Shown piece by piece: positions 1-8,700 of a stretch of 64,000 nt of DNA. The DNA lies in contig JBGTSY010000001.1 in assembly GCA_041940025.1 (NCBI GenBank), positions 372,001 to 436,000 on the forward strand. Direction: 5' to 3'. Made by a program: the position numbers and the translations under genes. The notes under the pieces were generated by a model. The model was not told the DNA's origin. It saw nothing but the letters and a program-made list of their open reading frames with translations, and searched no databases. Every line of letters starts with the position of its first letter. Within the stretch, counting starts at the first letter, position 1. The stretch is from UBA5859 sp041940025. GTDB lineage: Bacteria; Pseudomonadota; Gammaproteobacteria; UBA5859.

Positions 1-1179
1 TTCTCTTAACACCCTGTCAATTTTCCAGTGTTTACGATTATCCAAATCTTGTAATGTAGCTTTGCTCCATCCCCACTCACTCACCACATTAGTTAAAATT
101 TCCCTACGCCAATTTTGTAGTCGACTAGGCTGGCTGAGTGGGATATTCAACTTTAAATAGAAACATCGGCGAACTAAATCAAGGCGACTAAATTGACCTT
201 TTTCAGTTAAATACTCTTCTACAAACCGATATAACATTAAATAGGGATCGAGTTCGTCCAAACTTGCCTGACTTTCGAACACTAACTGTTTGAAGCCTAG
301 ACTTAGCGGTTGAATATGGGGGTACTGGCTGGCATAAGCTTCCATCACTAAGATCTTCAATACCGATTTAAAAGGGGAGTCGATGGCTTTGTATAACTGC
401 CAGAGAGCTGCGCCAAAGAACTCCTCTGCAGGAATTTCCGCGATATGACCGAAGTCCACCATTTCTGCGCGGCTGGCCAATTTTAACTGCTCTATTTTTT
501 CCAGGTATTTATCGAAATGTGCTTCATGTTCCGAGGGGACATACCACCAGGCCGGTGATCTTCCCGCAACTAAAACGCTGGTGCGGTAGAATTCGTCCAG
601 TAAGAGATGGTATTGCGCGGAGCCACTACTATGCTCGGAGAGGTTGAGAACCTCGCCGTCTTTAAATGCGGCCGCATCCATTAAGAAAAAATGAACTTCC
701 AAATTCACTTCTTCAGCCCAACTCGTTATCGCTAAAGATTTTTGTTCTAGGGCGCCCAATTCTTCGTCTGACAAGCCGGGACGGTGACATAGCCAGTAGT
801 CGAAATCACTGGCACGAGATTGAGCGATACTGCCGACGCTGCCCATCATGTACAGGCCGTGTAGATCGTAACGCAGACGTGCTCGTTTTTTATATTTAAA
901 ATCTGGCCAAGAAGCGTTTGCAGTTTTTATCACTTGGCTGCTGGGCATGTAATTCGACAGCCCGGCTGGAGTCTCCTGATTAACGAAACCAGGGAGGTTT
1001 TCATCATTTTCATGTAAAAGAAAAGGGATCAACTCAAGCACCTTAAGTTGATGGCTAGCGAGCCCGCGACTTGCACGGCGCAGTCTTTCCTGGTTAATTA
1101 ATTGAAATCGTTGTAGAACTGCGCGATATTGTTTCTTGTCGATGGTCCCGGGTATGGTGTTTTTCAAGTCTGTGGCCAT
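1..1179 (-). CDS. cyaA: Class I adenylate cyclase, N-terminal part (truncated by window edge)
   Basis: Makes cyclic AMP from ATP in the cytoplasm, the ligand of CRP-type regulators. An open frame runs leftward from the ATG at 1179 through 393 codons without a stop and leaves the window. The translation contains MMGSVGSIAQS followed by RASDFDYWLC, the class I catalytic nucleotidyltransferase signature (GS...DxD-like), with the usual N-terminal helical lead-in. The family is about 850-950 residues, so less than half is present here. The gene is divergent from the GGDEF-like gene, separated by 124 bases. Identification rests on the family signature and is firm; the C-terminal regulatory part cannot be seen. 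Confidence 0.93.
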   Translation of the reverse strand, partial: MATDLKNTIPGTIDKKQYRAVLQRFQLINQERLRRASRGLASHQLKVLELIPFLLHENDENLPGFVNQETPAGLSNYMPSSQVIKTANASWPDFKYKKRARLRYDLHGLYMMGSVGSIAQSRASDFDYWLCHRPGLSDEELGALEQKSLAITSWAEEVNLEVHFFLMDAAAFKDGEVLNLSEHSSGSAQYHLLLDEFYRTSVLVAGRSPAWWYVPSEHEAHFDKYLEKIEQLKLASRAEMVDFGHIAEIPAEEFFGAALWQLYKAIDSPFKSVLKILVMEAYASQYPHIQPLSLGFKQLVFESQASLDELDPYLMLYRFVEEYLTEKGQFSRLDLVRRCFYLKLNIPLSQPSRLQNWRREILTNVVSEWGWSKATLQDLDNRKHWKIDRVLRE

Positions 1180-1303
1180 GATTACAAACTATATCGTCGA
1201 TTGAGGTCGATTCTGCACTCTGGCGAAAAACCTACGGGAGCCGCTAGCATTTTGATTAGTTTACAAATCTAAGATAGTTAGTGGATTCCTAGGAGGAGAA
1301 TTG

Positions 1304-2176
1304 ATGTTGAAAAAACTCATTGGAAACGATCTTCAGCGTCTGTTTGAACAGTTGCCCTTAGCTGCCACATTGGTGGATGAGAAGGAGACATTGCTTTGGG
1401 TGAATGAAAAATTTTGCGATCTATTTGGGCGTCAAGCTGAGGAATTTGCTGAAACTACGTTCCGTGATCTACCTTGTGATACCGCATTAACCCCTTTGGG
1501 CAAGGAGCCATTGTACTATGTTCCACCTGCGCAGGAACGAAAGGAACATTGGCTGCGTTCCAGTGTAGAAAAGATCGTTACCGAGTCGGGAACCTATGAG
1601 ATCAGATATTTTTTTGAAGTAAGCGATTTTGTCCAGGTGGTGTCAGAGCAGATGCAGCTCAATGAGATGCTGGCAAAAAAAAATACCGTGGATCTGGTTA
1701 CCGGTCTGCCAAATCGGCAAGCTTTATGGCCACTTTTGGAATCATTGGTGTCCCGTAGTCGCCGCTATGGTAATGACCTAACCGTGATAGTGTTGCAAGT
1801 CGGACTTCCGCAAATTGGAAAAGATGAAACAGGTGAGCGGCAACGTCTAAATGCACTGATGTCGGTGAAATATTTTTTAAAAGATCAAATGCGATGGGCG
1901 GACATTGTCGGGCGTCTGGAGGGCGGGGAGTTTTTGTTGGCGCTGCCGGAAACGCCGGAGGCAGCTTCAAAGGATTTAATCGAAAAAATTCGTTCTGGAA
2001 TTAGTGACATTCAGGTGACTGATATAGCGGGTGAACATCAAGCCCTAGACGTCGCATTTGGTGTTAGCGCTTGGTGTAAAGGAGACGATGTAGCTACCCT
2101 GATCCGCAGAGCGCAAGAACAATTACCGCCGATTGAACCCGATGACAAAGTGCGGCCATTTAGACGTACGCGATAG
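1304..2176 (+). CDS. PAS-like plus degenerate GGDEF domain protein
   Basis: Probable cytoplasmic c-di-GMP-related protein of 290 residues. Residues 10-60 look like a PAS fold (LPLAATLVDE, WVNEKFCDLFG). From about residue 128 a GGDEF domain follows, with the usual opening DLVTGLPNR. The active-site motif reads EGGEF at 206-210 instead of GGDEF, so the metal-binding third position is Gly. An RxxD inhibitory-site motif (RWAD, 197-200) sits exactly five residues before it. Family knowledge suggests loss of cyclase activity with possible retention of c-di-GMP binding; that is inference. The start is the ATG at 1304, with AGGAGG at 1291-1296; a TTG at 1301 is less well placed. The gene is convergent with argH, with only 3 bases between stops. 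Confidence 0.8.
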   Translation: MLKKLIGNDLQRLFEQLPLAATLVDEKETLLWVNEKFCDLFGRQAEEFAETTFRDLPCDTALTPLGKEPLYYVPPAQERKEHWLRSSVEKIVTESGTYEIRYFFEVSDFVQVVSEQMQLNEMLAKKNTVDLVTGLPNRQALWPLLESLVSRSRRYGNDLTVIVLQVGLPQIGKDETGERQRLNALMSVKYFLKDQMRWADIVGRLEGGEFLLALPETPEAASKDLIEKIRSGISDIQVTDIAGEHQALDVAFGVSAWCKGDDVATLIRRAQEQLPPIEPDDKVRPFRRTR

Positions 2177-2179
2177 AAC

Positions 2180-3583
2180 CTATGGGGCGAGCTTTGCCCT
2201 GGCTTGTTTGATAGCGGACAAAACTTGATTTGGCGCAGTACCGCCAAGGTGATTTCTGGCTGCTACCGAGCCTTCCACACTTAGAATATCAAATACATCT
2301 GGTTTGATTGCGGTATGCAGGGATTGCAGCTCTTGAAGACTGAGTTCGCTCAACTCTTTATGCTGGCGCATGGCATAAGACACTGTTTCGCCAACCACTT
2401 TGTGAGCATCTCGGAAGGGTACGCCAGCACGCACCAGATAGTCTGCCAAATCCGTCGCCGTGGCGTAACCCTGACTGGCATCTTTGAGCATTTTCGAACG
2501 GTTTACTTGCAGCGCGGGAAGCATGTCGGCGAAGGCCTTGATGCAGTCGAATAGGGTATCAATTGTATCAAATACTGGTTCTTTATCTTCTTGATTATCC
2601 TTATTATAAGCCAAAGGTTGCGCTTTCATTAAAGTGGTAAGTGTTATCCAGTGGCCTTGGATCCGCGCTGCTTTACCACGAATCAGTTCCGGAACATCGG
2701 GATTTTTTTTCTGTGGCATGATGGATGAGCCGGTACAAAAACGATCCGGCAGCGTCACAAATTGGAATTGGGCGCTGGACCAGAGAATCAATTCCTCTGA
2801 CCAACGGGATAGATGGACTAAGGTCAGCGCAGCGGCAGCGACAAATTCAATGGCAAAATCGCGATCGCTTACGGCATCCAGGGAGTTGTTGCAGGGTTGG
2901 TCGAATCCCAAGCTAGCCGCAGTCATCTGCCTGTCGATGGCAAATGTCGTACCGGCCAATGCCGCAGCGCCTAGGGGCGATTGATTTAGCCGTTCTCGAC
3001 AATCCGTTAAGCGGGAAGCGTCTCGTAATAACATTTCATACCAAGCCATCAAATGGTGGCCAAAGGTGATCGGCTGAGCGCTTTGCAGATGCGTGAAGCC
3101 CGGCATAATGGTGTCATAATGTTTTTCTGCCAAGTCCAGCAAGCCACCTTGCAGACGCTTGGTTTGAATTTCGATCTGATCCAAGCTGTTGCGTAAATAA
3201 AGGCGCAGATCTGTTGCCACCTGATCGTTTCTAGAGCGCGCAGTGTGCAGCTTTTTAGCGGTGGGCCCAATGGCCTCGATTAAAGCGGACTCAATGTTCA
3301 TATGCACATCTTCAAGTTCTGTCGACCACTCAAATTCTTCTTTTTCTATCTTCTTTTTTATCTGAGTTAATCCTTGGATGATGCGCTCCGCCTCTTCGGT
3401 GTGAATGATATTTTTTGCCGACAACATCTCTGCATGAGCGATAGAGCCCTGAATATCCACCATGGCTAGTCGCTTATCGAAGCGGACAGAAGCGGTAAAT
3501 TTTTGCACAAACTGGTCTGTAGGTTCATCGAAACGACCACCCCAAAGTTTCGATTTTTCTATAGATGACTGATCTTCGCTCAT
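2180..3583 (-). CDS. argH: Argininosuccinate lyase
   Basis: Last step of arginine synthesis: cleaves argininosuccinate to arginine and fumarate. The 467-residue length is normal for the family. It opens with KLWGGRFDEPTDQFVQKF, typical of ArgH. It also has the HTARSRNDQVATDLRLYLR stretch, the THLQSAQPITFGHHL stretch with the catalytic His, and the fumarase/lyase superfamily signature GSSIMPQKKNPD. It is divergent from algZ, with 96 bases between them, the same arrangement as in Pseudomonas. No anomaly seen. Confidence 0.97.
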   Translation of the reverse strand: MSEDQSSIEKSKLWGGRFDEPTDQFVQKFTASVRFDKRLAMVDIQGSIAHAEMLSAKNIIHTEEAERIIQGLTQIKKKIEKEEFEWSTELEDVHMNIESALIEAIGPTAKKLHTARSRNDQVATDLRLYLRNSLDQIEIQTKRLQGGLLDLAEKHYDTIMPGFTHLQSAQPITFGHHLMAWYEMLLRDASRLTDCRERLNQSPLGAAALAGTTFAIDRQMTAASLGFDQPCNNSLDAVSDRDFAIEFVAAAALTLVHLSRWSEELILWSSAQFQFVTLPDRFCTGSSIMPQKKNPDVPELIRGKAARIQGHWITLTTLMKAQPLAYNKDNQEDKEPVFDTIDTLFDCIKAFADMLPALQVNRSKMLKDASQGYATATDLADYLVRAGVPFRDAHKVVGETVSYAMRQHKELSELSLQELQSLHTAIKPDVFDILSVEGSVAARNHLGGTAPNQVLSAIKQARAKLAP

Positions 3584-3679
3584 GTGTTTGCTTTTGATTC
3601 CGCTAATGAATTAAGAAATTAATTATACAGTATTGTGTGTGGCGTGGGCCGCCATGTCCGGGATTTAAGGATATAGGGA

Positions 3680-4768
3680 GTGTCACAGGAAACGGTAGAG
3701 GTCACTGACGTCGAGGGCTTTGACAATCTGTCAGTTGAGGAAGTTTTCCCCAATTTCTGCTCGATTCATAGCTTCTTTCTAGTGGTCATGTTTGCCCAGT
3801 TGGTAGCTGTGGTGGTGTTTTTCGCCAGTATTACCACTGGCTCCTGGCAGCTGAGTGCGTTATTTAACATTTCTCTATTTTGTCAATTTGTCTGTCTCAG
3901 CTCTGCAGTCTGCTTATGTCTTTTAAGGCAATTACTGGCGAGTTTAAAAGTATCTGTGGCGATTTTCCTCGCCTACGCGGTGATATTGGCGGTGGCACTG
4001 TTTTCCGCTGAAATGAGTTATAGGCTTTTCATAGATTTTGCTTATTTAGGTGATGTTGAGAAGGGATCTCGCCACCGGGATTTTTTGCTCAGCGTGGTCG
4101 CCCTTTGCCTAATTTGTACTGCGCTCAGTTGGCGATATTGGTATCTGTCGACTTTGCGCAAACTCCAGTTCCATTCGGAAACTTACGCCCGAGTTCAGGC
4201 GCTGCAAGCGCGTATCAGGCCACATTTTCTATTTAATAGTATGAATACAATCGCAAATTTGACGCGCACTGATGCGGAATTGGCGGAGCGTACAGTAGAG
4301 GATCTGGCGGAGTTGTTCCGCGCAACCTTGACCCTACAAAGCCCACTAGTGACTTTACATGAAGAACTTGACCTTGCCCGCCGATACCTAAACATAGAGC
4401 AGCTACGTTTAGGAAAAAGGCTCTCCTTAATCATGGAAGTGGACGAATTACCAATGGAAGCGTTGATCCCTGCCTTGACCATACAGCCCTTGCTGGAAAA
4501 TGCAGTACATCATGGTGTGGAGCCCTCAGCAGAGGGGGGCACCATTCGCATTATTGGTAAGGATTTGGGAGATAGTTTGACTCTGGTGATTTCGAATCCC
4601 ACGCCTAAATCCGGTGCTAAGCAGAGACACGGTAACCGAATTGCTCAGAATAATGTTCGTCAGCGATTGAAAGCTTTTTTTGGTAGCAAAGGTAAGCTGG
4701 AGGTTATGGCTGGCGATGAAGTGTACGTTTTATCTTTAAATATTCCATATAAACGCCATGCGACCTAG
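3680..4768 (+). CDS. algZ: LytS/AlgZ-family sensor histidine kinase
   Basis: Inner-membrane histidine kinase of the LytS/YehU type, partner of the response regulator encoded next. Four hydrophobic segments lie at about residues 31-51, 58-82, 87-110 and 134-152. They are followed by the family H-box RPHFLFNSMNT (His172) and an ATP-binding part with QPLLENAVHHG. It is 362 residues long with a GTG start at 3680 preceded by AAGG/AGGGAG. Its 3' end overlaps algR by 11 bases, so the two are co-translated. Gene order matches the Pseudomonas argH-algZ-algR-hemC block, where the pair controls alginate, pili and virulence. The targets in this organism are unknown. Confidence 0.88.
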   Translation: MSQETVEVTDVEGFDNLSVEEVFPNFCSIHSFFLVVMFAQLVAVVVFFASITTGSWQLSALFNISLFCQFVCLSSAVCLCLLRQLLASLKVSVAIFLAYAVILAVALFSAEMSYRLFIDFAYLGDVEKGSRHRDFLLSVVALCLICTALSWRYWYLSTLRKLQFHSETYARVQALQARIRPHFLFNSMNTIANLTRTDAELAERTVEDLAELFRATLTLQSPLVTLHEELDLARRYLNIEQLRLGKRLSLIMEVDELPMEALIPALTIQPLLENAVHHGVEPSAEGGTIRIIGKDLGDSLTLVISNPTPKSGAKQRHGNRIAQNNVRQRLKAFFGSKGKLEVMAGDEVYVLSLNIPYKRHAT

Positions 4769-5510
4769 AGTACTAATTGTTGATGATGAAGCACCGGCAC
4801 GCGCGAGATTAATGCGTTGGCTGACGTCTGGTGAGCAATATGAAGTTGCTGGAGAGGCAGAAGATGGCCTGCAGGCTATTGCTGCCATTCAGCAGGATGC
4901 GCCAGATATAGTGCTACTGGATATTCAGATGCCGGGAATGAGTGGACTGGAAGTGGCAGGCCACTTAAGTAAACTGGATGTGTCCCCCGCTCTCATTTTT
5001 ACCACAGCTTTTGATGAATATGCGCTGCAGGCATTTGAGGCCAATGCAGTGGACTATTTGCTGAAGCCGATTTCAGAAGAAAAACTGGTCACTGCTCTTT
5101 TAAAGGCAGCGAAACCAAATCGGTTGCAGCTGGAGCAGGTGGCTTCTATTAATCAGCAAGAGGGACATCGGACCCATTTGAGCGTGCGCATACGTGGTGG
5201 AATAGAATTAGTGGCGATTGCTGATGTGCTTTATTTTCAAGCGGATCAAAAATATGTCACCATTCGACATAAAAATGGTTCCATGTTAACTGAGTCCTCT
5301 TTAAAGTCCCTGGAAGCTGAGTTTAGCGATCAATTTTTCCGTATTCATCGAAACGCCTTGGTGTCGAAGCATTACATCGCCGGAGTTGAAAAGCCAGCCA
5401 ATGGTGGACTTCAATTGAAAATCAAGGGGGTGGACGAGCGCTTGAACGTTAGCCGTCGGCATGAATCTTCAGTGCGTCGATTATTAAGATCTCTAGGGGT
5501 CAGCATCTAA
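4758..5510 (+). CDS. algR: LytTR-family response regulator (AlgR-like)
   Basis: DNA-binding response regulator of 250 residues. The N-terminal receiver domain has the acidic pair D9/D10, the phosphoacceptor Asp55 in LLDIQMPGMSG, the Thr in IFTTAF and the Lys in YLLKPIS. A LytTR DNA-binding domain occupies roughly residues 138-245 (RIRGGIELVAIADVLYF, FFRIHRNALVS). It overlaps the kinase gene by 11 bases. By synteny with Pseudomonas it is AlgR; the regulon here cannot be read from the window. Confidence 0.9.
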   Translation: MRPRVLIVDDEAPARARLMRWLTSGEQYEVAGEAEDGLQAIAAIQQDAPDIVLLDIQMPGMSGLEVAGHLSKLDVSPALIFTTAFDEYALQAFEANAVDYLLKPISEEKLVTALLKAAKPNRLQLEQVASINQQEGHRTHLSVRIRGGIELVAIADVLYFQADQKYVTIRHKNGSMLTESSLKSLEAEFSDQFFRIHRNALVSKHYIAGVEKPANGGLQLKIKGVDERLNVSRRHESSVRRLLRSLGVSI

Positions 5511-5751
5511 GCCATTTGTTGGTCCATGCTAACTGTATTCTATCGCGATCATTTCACTGCTCTTTTTTGCAAATTTTAAGTTGTTCCTGATGATTAAGAT
5601 GAGTTTTCCCGTGAGACTTGTGTAGTCTGCCCGGAGGCGAGCAAGAGTTGTAGAAGACTTTCAGTACTGCTCAACTTATGATTAAAATGCTTCCTCTGTT
5701 TGCCTTTTTGTCTTAGCATGCTCGCTCATTCATTTGAAATAGCAGTTTCCA

Positions 5752-6678
5752 GTGAAATCAATTATTCGCATTGCAACCCGAAAAAGTCCGTTGGCCCTTT
5801 GGCAATCCCAGCATGTCAAGACAGAGTTGGAAAAGTTTTATCCAGAATGTCGAGTAGAGTTGGTGCCAATGGTGACCCAAGGCGACAAAATATTAGATCT
5901 GCCACTGAGTAAAGTGGGAGGAAAAGGATTATTTCTTAAGGAATTGGAACAGGGCATGCTCGCTGGTAATGCGGATATTGCGGTACACTCGATGAAGGAT
6001 GTGCCAGCGGAGTTACCAGACGGATTTGTATTAACTGCAGTGCTGCAAAGGGGGGACCCGCGGGACGCCTGGGTGAGTGAAAAATACTCTTCCTTAGAGC
6101 AGTGTTCACCTGGTGCCAGAATTGGTACTTCGAGCTTGCGTCGTCAATGTCAGCTCAAGGCCCGACGTCCCGACGTTGAATGTATTGATATAAGAGGGAA
6201 CCTGGGAACGCGGCTAGGTAAATTAGATCGAAATGAATTCGACGCCTTGGTACTCGCGAGTGCGGGCTTAAAGCGACTGGACCTATCGGCACGCATCGCC
6301 AGTCATCTGGACATTACTGAATGTCTACCGGCAATCGGCCAGGGTGCAATTGGAATTGAATGTCAAAGGGACGAAGAGATGGAAGAGTTCCTGAAGCCTT
6401 TAAATTGTGACATTACCGCTGACTGCGTTGCAGCGGAGCGGGCACTCAATAATCATTTGCAGGGCGGTTGCCAGGTGCCGGTAGCAGGTTTTGCAACTCT
6501 GGAAGAGGACATCATCGAATTGAGGGGATTAGTAGGTAGCATAGACGGCAAGCAGATGATCACCGCCAATGGCACAGCGACGCGCAAGAAGGCGGCATCT
6601 CTTGGAATAGAGGTTGCTGAGTCCCTGCTGGCTCAGGGTGCGGGTGATATTTTATCAGCGTTGAGAATTTCTGAGTAA
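5752..6678 (+). CDS. hemC: Porphobilinogen deaminase (hydroxymethylbilane synthase)
   Basis: Joins four porphobilinogen units into hydroxymethylbilane in heme synthesis. The 308 residues start RIATRKSPLALWQ and carry the catalytic Asp in HSMKDVP (Asp83) and the Cys that holds the dipyrromethane cofactor in QGGCQVP (Cys240). The start is GTG at 5752: an in-frame TAG at 5740-5742 excludes anything further upstream, and the ribosome binding site is weak. A 241-base gap separates it from algR. It is followed 5 bases later by hemD, forming hemC-D-X-Y. Confidence 0.96.
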   Translation: MKSIIRIATRKSPLALWQSQHVKTELEKFYPECRVELVPMVTQGDKILDLPLSKVGGKGLFLKELEQGMLAGNADIAVHSMKDVPAELPDGFVLTAVLQRGDPRDAWVSEKYSSLEQCSPGARIGTSSLRRQCQLKARRPDVECIDIRGNLGTRLGKLDRNEFDALVLASAGLKRLDLSARIASHLDITECLPAIGQGAIGIECQRDEEMEEFLKPLNCDITADCVAAERALNNHLQGGCQVPVAGFATLEEDIIELRGLVGSIDGKQMITANGTATRKKAASLGIEVAESLLAQGAGDILSALRISE

Positions 6679-6683
6679 TCCAC

Positions 6684-7484
6684 ATGGCAGAATTTGAGTC
6701 GCCCTTGAGAGGTGTCAAACTCCTGGTGACTCGTTCCGCGCCCGATGCCGAACTAATAGGCATACCAATTTCGAAGCTCGGAGCGGAAGTGACCTACTTT
6801 CCGTTGCAAAAAATAGAGCCGATTGCCCCATTAGCGGCGCAACTGAGATTATTAGGAGATTTGCGAGCTGGGGAACGGCTTATCTTTGTCAGTCGCAACG
6901 CGGTCAGATTTTCCTTACCGCATTTAAATGCGCTTAATCAACATTGGTCGCGGCATGCAGTTTTAATCGCGGTGGGCGCGGGTACGGCGCAATATTTATC
7001 GGAAAGCACAGGCCAGTTAGTAATTTACCCAAAATTGCAGCAAAATAGCGAAGGGTTACTTGCTTTAGATGAATTACAACAGGTATTCGGGCAGAGACTG
7101 TATTTGATGAAAGGGGAGGGGGGGCGCACCCTCATTGAGCGCACCCTGACGAATAGAGGAGCCGAGCTATATCCACTTGCCTGGTATCGACGCCGAAACG
7201 CACAACCCACTGCGCATCAGGTAAATAACTTATTGATAAAAAATAAAATTAATATCATTTTATTATCGGGTGTAGAGGCCACAACGGCGTTTGTGCGATT
7301 GACTAATGAAGTTGAACCTATAACACTAAATAATATTTGCTATCTGGTAGTGAGCGATCGAGTGGAAAAATGCCTAAAGACTCTGCTACCAGGAGCTAAA
7401 TTGATTCGATCAAACGGGGCTGGACAGGAAGCAGTAACTCAAGCACTGTTGCGTTGGGTCAAGAATAATAATATTGAGAGATAA
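6684..7484 (+). CDS. hemD: Uroporphyrinogen-III synthase
   Basis: Closes and inverts ring D of hydroxymethylbilane to give uroporphyrinogen III. It is 266 residues with the weakly conserved HemD fold: LLVTRSAPDAELI at the start, LIFVSRNAVRF, VGAGTAQYL, and YPLAWYRRR before the second lobe. Family sequence conservation is low, so the call also relies on position 5 bases after hemC and before hemX/hemY. This is the normal gene order in gammaproteobacteria. Confidence 0.92.
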   Translation: MAEFESPLRGVKLLVTRSAPDAELIGIPISKLGAEVTYFPLQKIEPIAPLAAQLRLLGDLRAGERLIFVSRNAVRFSLPHLNALNQHWSRHAVLIAVGAGTAQYLSESTGQLVIYPKLQQNSEGLLALDELQQVFGQRLYLMKGEGGRTLIERTLTNRGAELYPLAWYRRRNAQPTAHQVNNLLIKNKINIILLSGVEATTAFVRLTNEVEPITLNNICYLVVSDRVEKCLKTLLPGAKLIRSNGAGQEAVTQALLRWVKNNNIER

Positions 7485-7497
7485 GTAAGGAAGAGTC

Positions 7498-8700
7498 ATG
7501 GTGGAACAGGCGGATGACCAAGTCGATGCAACCGTAACCGATAATTTACAGACTCCAACGACAAAGAGTTCCACACAACCCGATTCATCTCGGTTAGTGG
7601 ATCCCGTCAGTAACACTCAACGGCATAAACTTTTATATATCATTTCATCATTGGCATTACTCTTGGCTTTGGTGTTCTCTATTTTAGGTGGCTACGGTTG
7701 GTGGTCACTGTATCAAACGCAGAAAAACTTTGTTCAGAGTAGCCAGATAGCCGCCTTAAAAATTGAACTGGAGAGAGCACAGAACTCTAATATGGAATTG
7801 ACTGAACAGTTAGCGACCTCAGAAGCGCAATTAACAGCTAGCCTGCGTGATTTAGAGACCAAACAGCAGAGTCTGCAACAGAGTCAGTTGAGTCTATTTC
7901 AGGTGGCCGGAAAGAGACCGCGAGATTGGGTACTTGCGGAAGTGGAATATCTAATTCGCATTGCCGATCATCAAATGCAATATGCGGGAAACTTCACTAT
8001 TGCTGCTGCCGCATTGCAGTCCGCTGATAGATTACTGGCTGACTTGGCAGATCCTGGTTTAACTGAGGTAAGGGCGCAATTGGCAAAAGATATTGAGCAA
8101 CTGAAAACGGTGCAACCTGCGGACAAGACCGGAATCATTTTGATGTTATCTGAATTGGTGCGTCGCGTTGAGTCGCTCCCATTTAGGGCAATTGATGAAC
8201 GGGCACAACAATTCAATCAGCCGGTGGCTTTGCCTACACCAGAAGAATTAAAACAAAACTGGTCCGGGGCATGGCAGTCCTTATGGACAGAATTGAAATC
8301 GTTACTTGTCGTTCAGCAACAGGCATTGGATATCGCACCTTTATTGAACCAAGATCAAAAGATTTTGATGCGCGAAAATATTCAACTGAATATAGAGCAA
8401 GCAAAGCTCGCGGTGCTACAAGAAAACGAAAAATTATTTCAGGAGAGCTTGGCGAATGTGCAACAAAGAATTAAATTCTACTACGATTTAGCAAGCGGTG
8501 AAGTGAACAACGTTCTCATGCAGATTGAGTCGTTGCGTGAACAGCCGGTAGAGGTATCGCTGCCTTATGTGGGCAAAGGCATTAGTATGGTCCGCGAGGA
8601 GATGGCGGATCGAGTCCTGTCGAGAAATTTAAGATTAGAAAGAAACTACAAAAGGGTAGATGAGGCCGAGCATCTAGATAATGAGGATCTGTCCCAATGA
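7498..8700 (+). CDS. hemX: HemX-family membrane protein
   Basis: Inner-membrane protein of 400 residues encoded with the heme genes; its biochemical role is not established. The polar N-terminus (1-44) is followed by one membrane segment at about 43-67 (LLYIISSLALLLALVFS) and then a long coiled-coil-rich periplasmic part (ELERAQNSNMELTEQLATSE). The conserved RDWVLAEVEYLIRIADHQM block, typical of the HemX family, comes next. Despite older database naming it is not a methyltransferase. It overlaps hemY by 4 bases (ATGA). Confidence 0.88.
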   Translation: MVEQADDQVDATVTDNLQTPTTKSSTQPDSSRLVDPVSNTQRHKLLYIISSLALLLALVFSILGGYGWWSLYQTQKNFVQSSQIAALKIELERAQNSNMELTEQLATSEAQLTASLRDLETKQQSLQQSQLSLFQVAGKRPRDWVLAEVEYLIRIADHQMQYAGNFTIAAAALQSADRLLADLADPGLTEVRAQLAKDIEQLKTVQPADKTGIILMLSELVRRVESLPFRAIDERAQQFNQPVALPTPEELKQNWSGAWQSLWTELKSLLVVQQQALDIAPLLNQDQKILMRENIQLNIEQAKLAVLQENEKLFQESLANVQQRIKFYYDLASGEVNNVLMQIESLREQPVEVSLPYVGKGISMVREEMADRVLSRNLRLERNYKRVDEAEHLDNEDLSQ

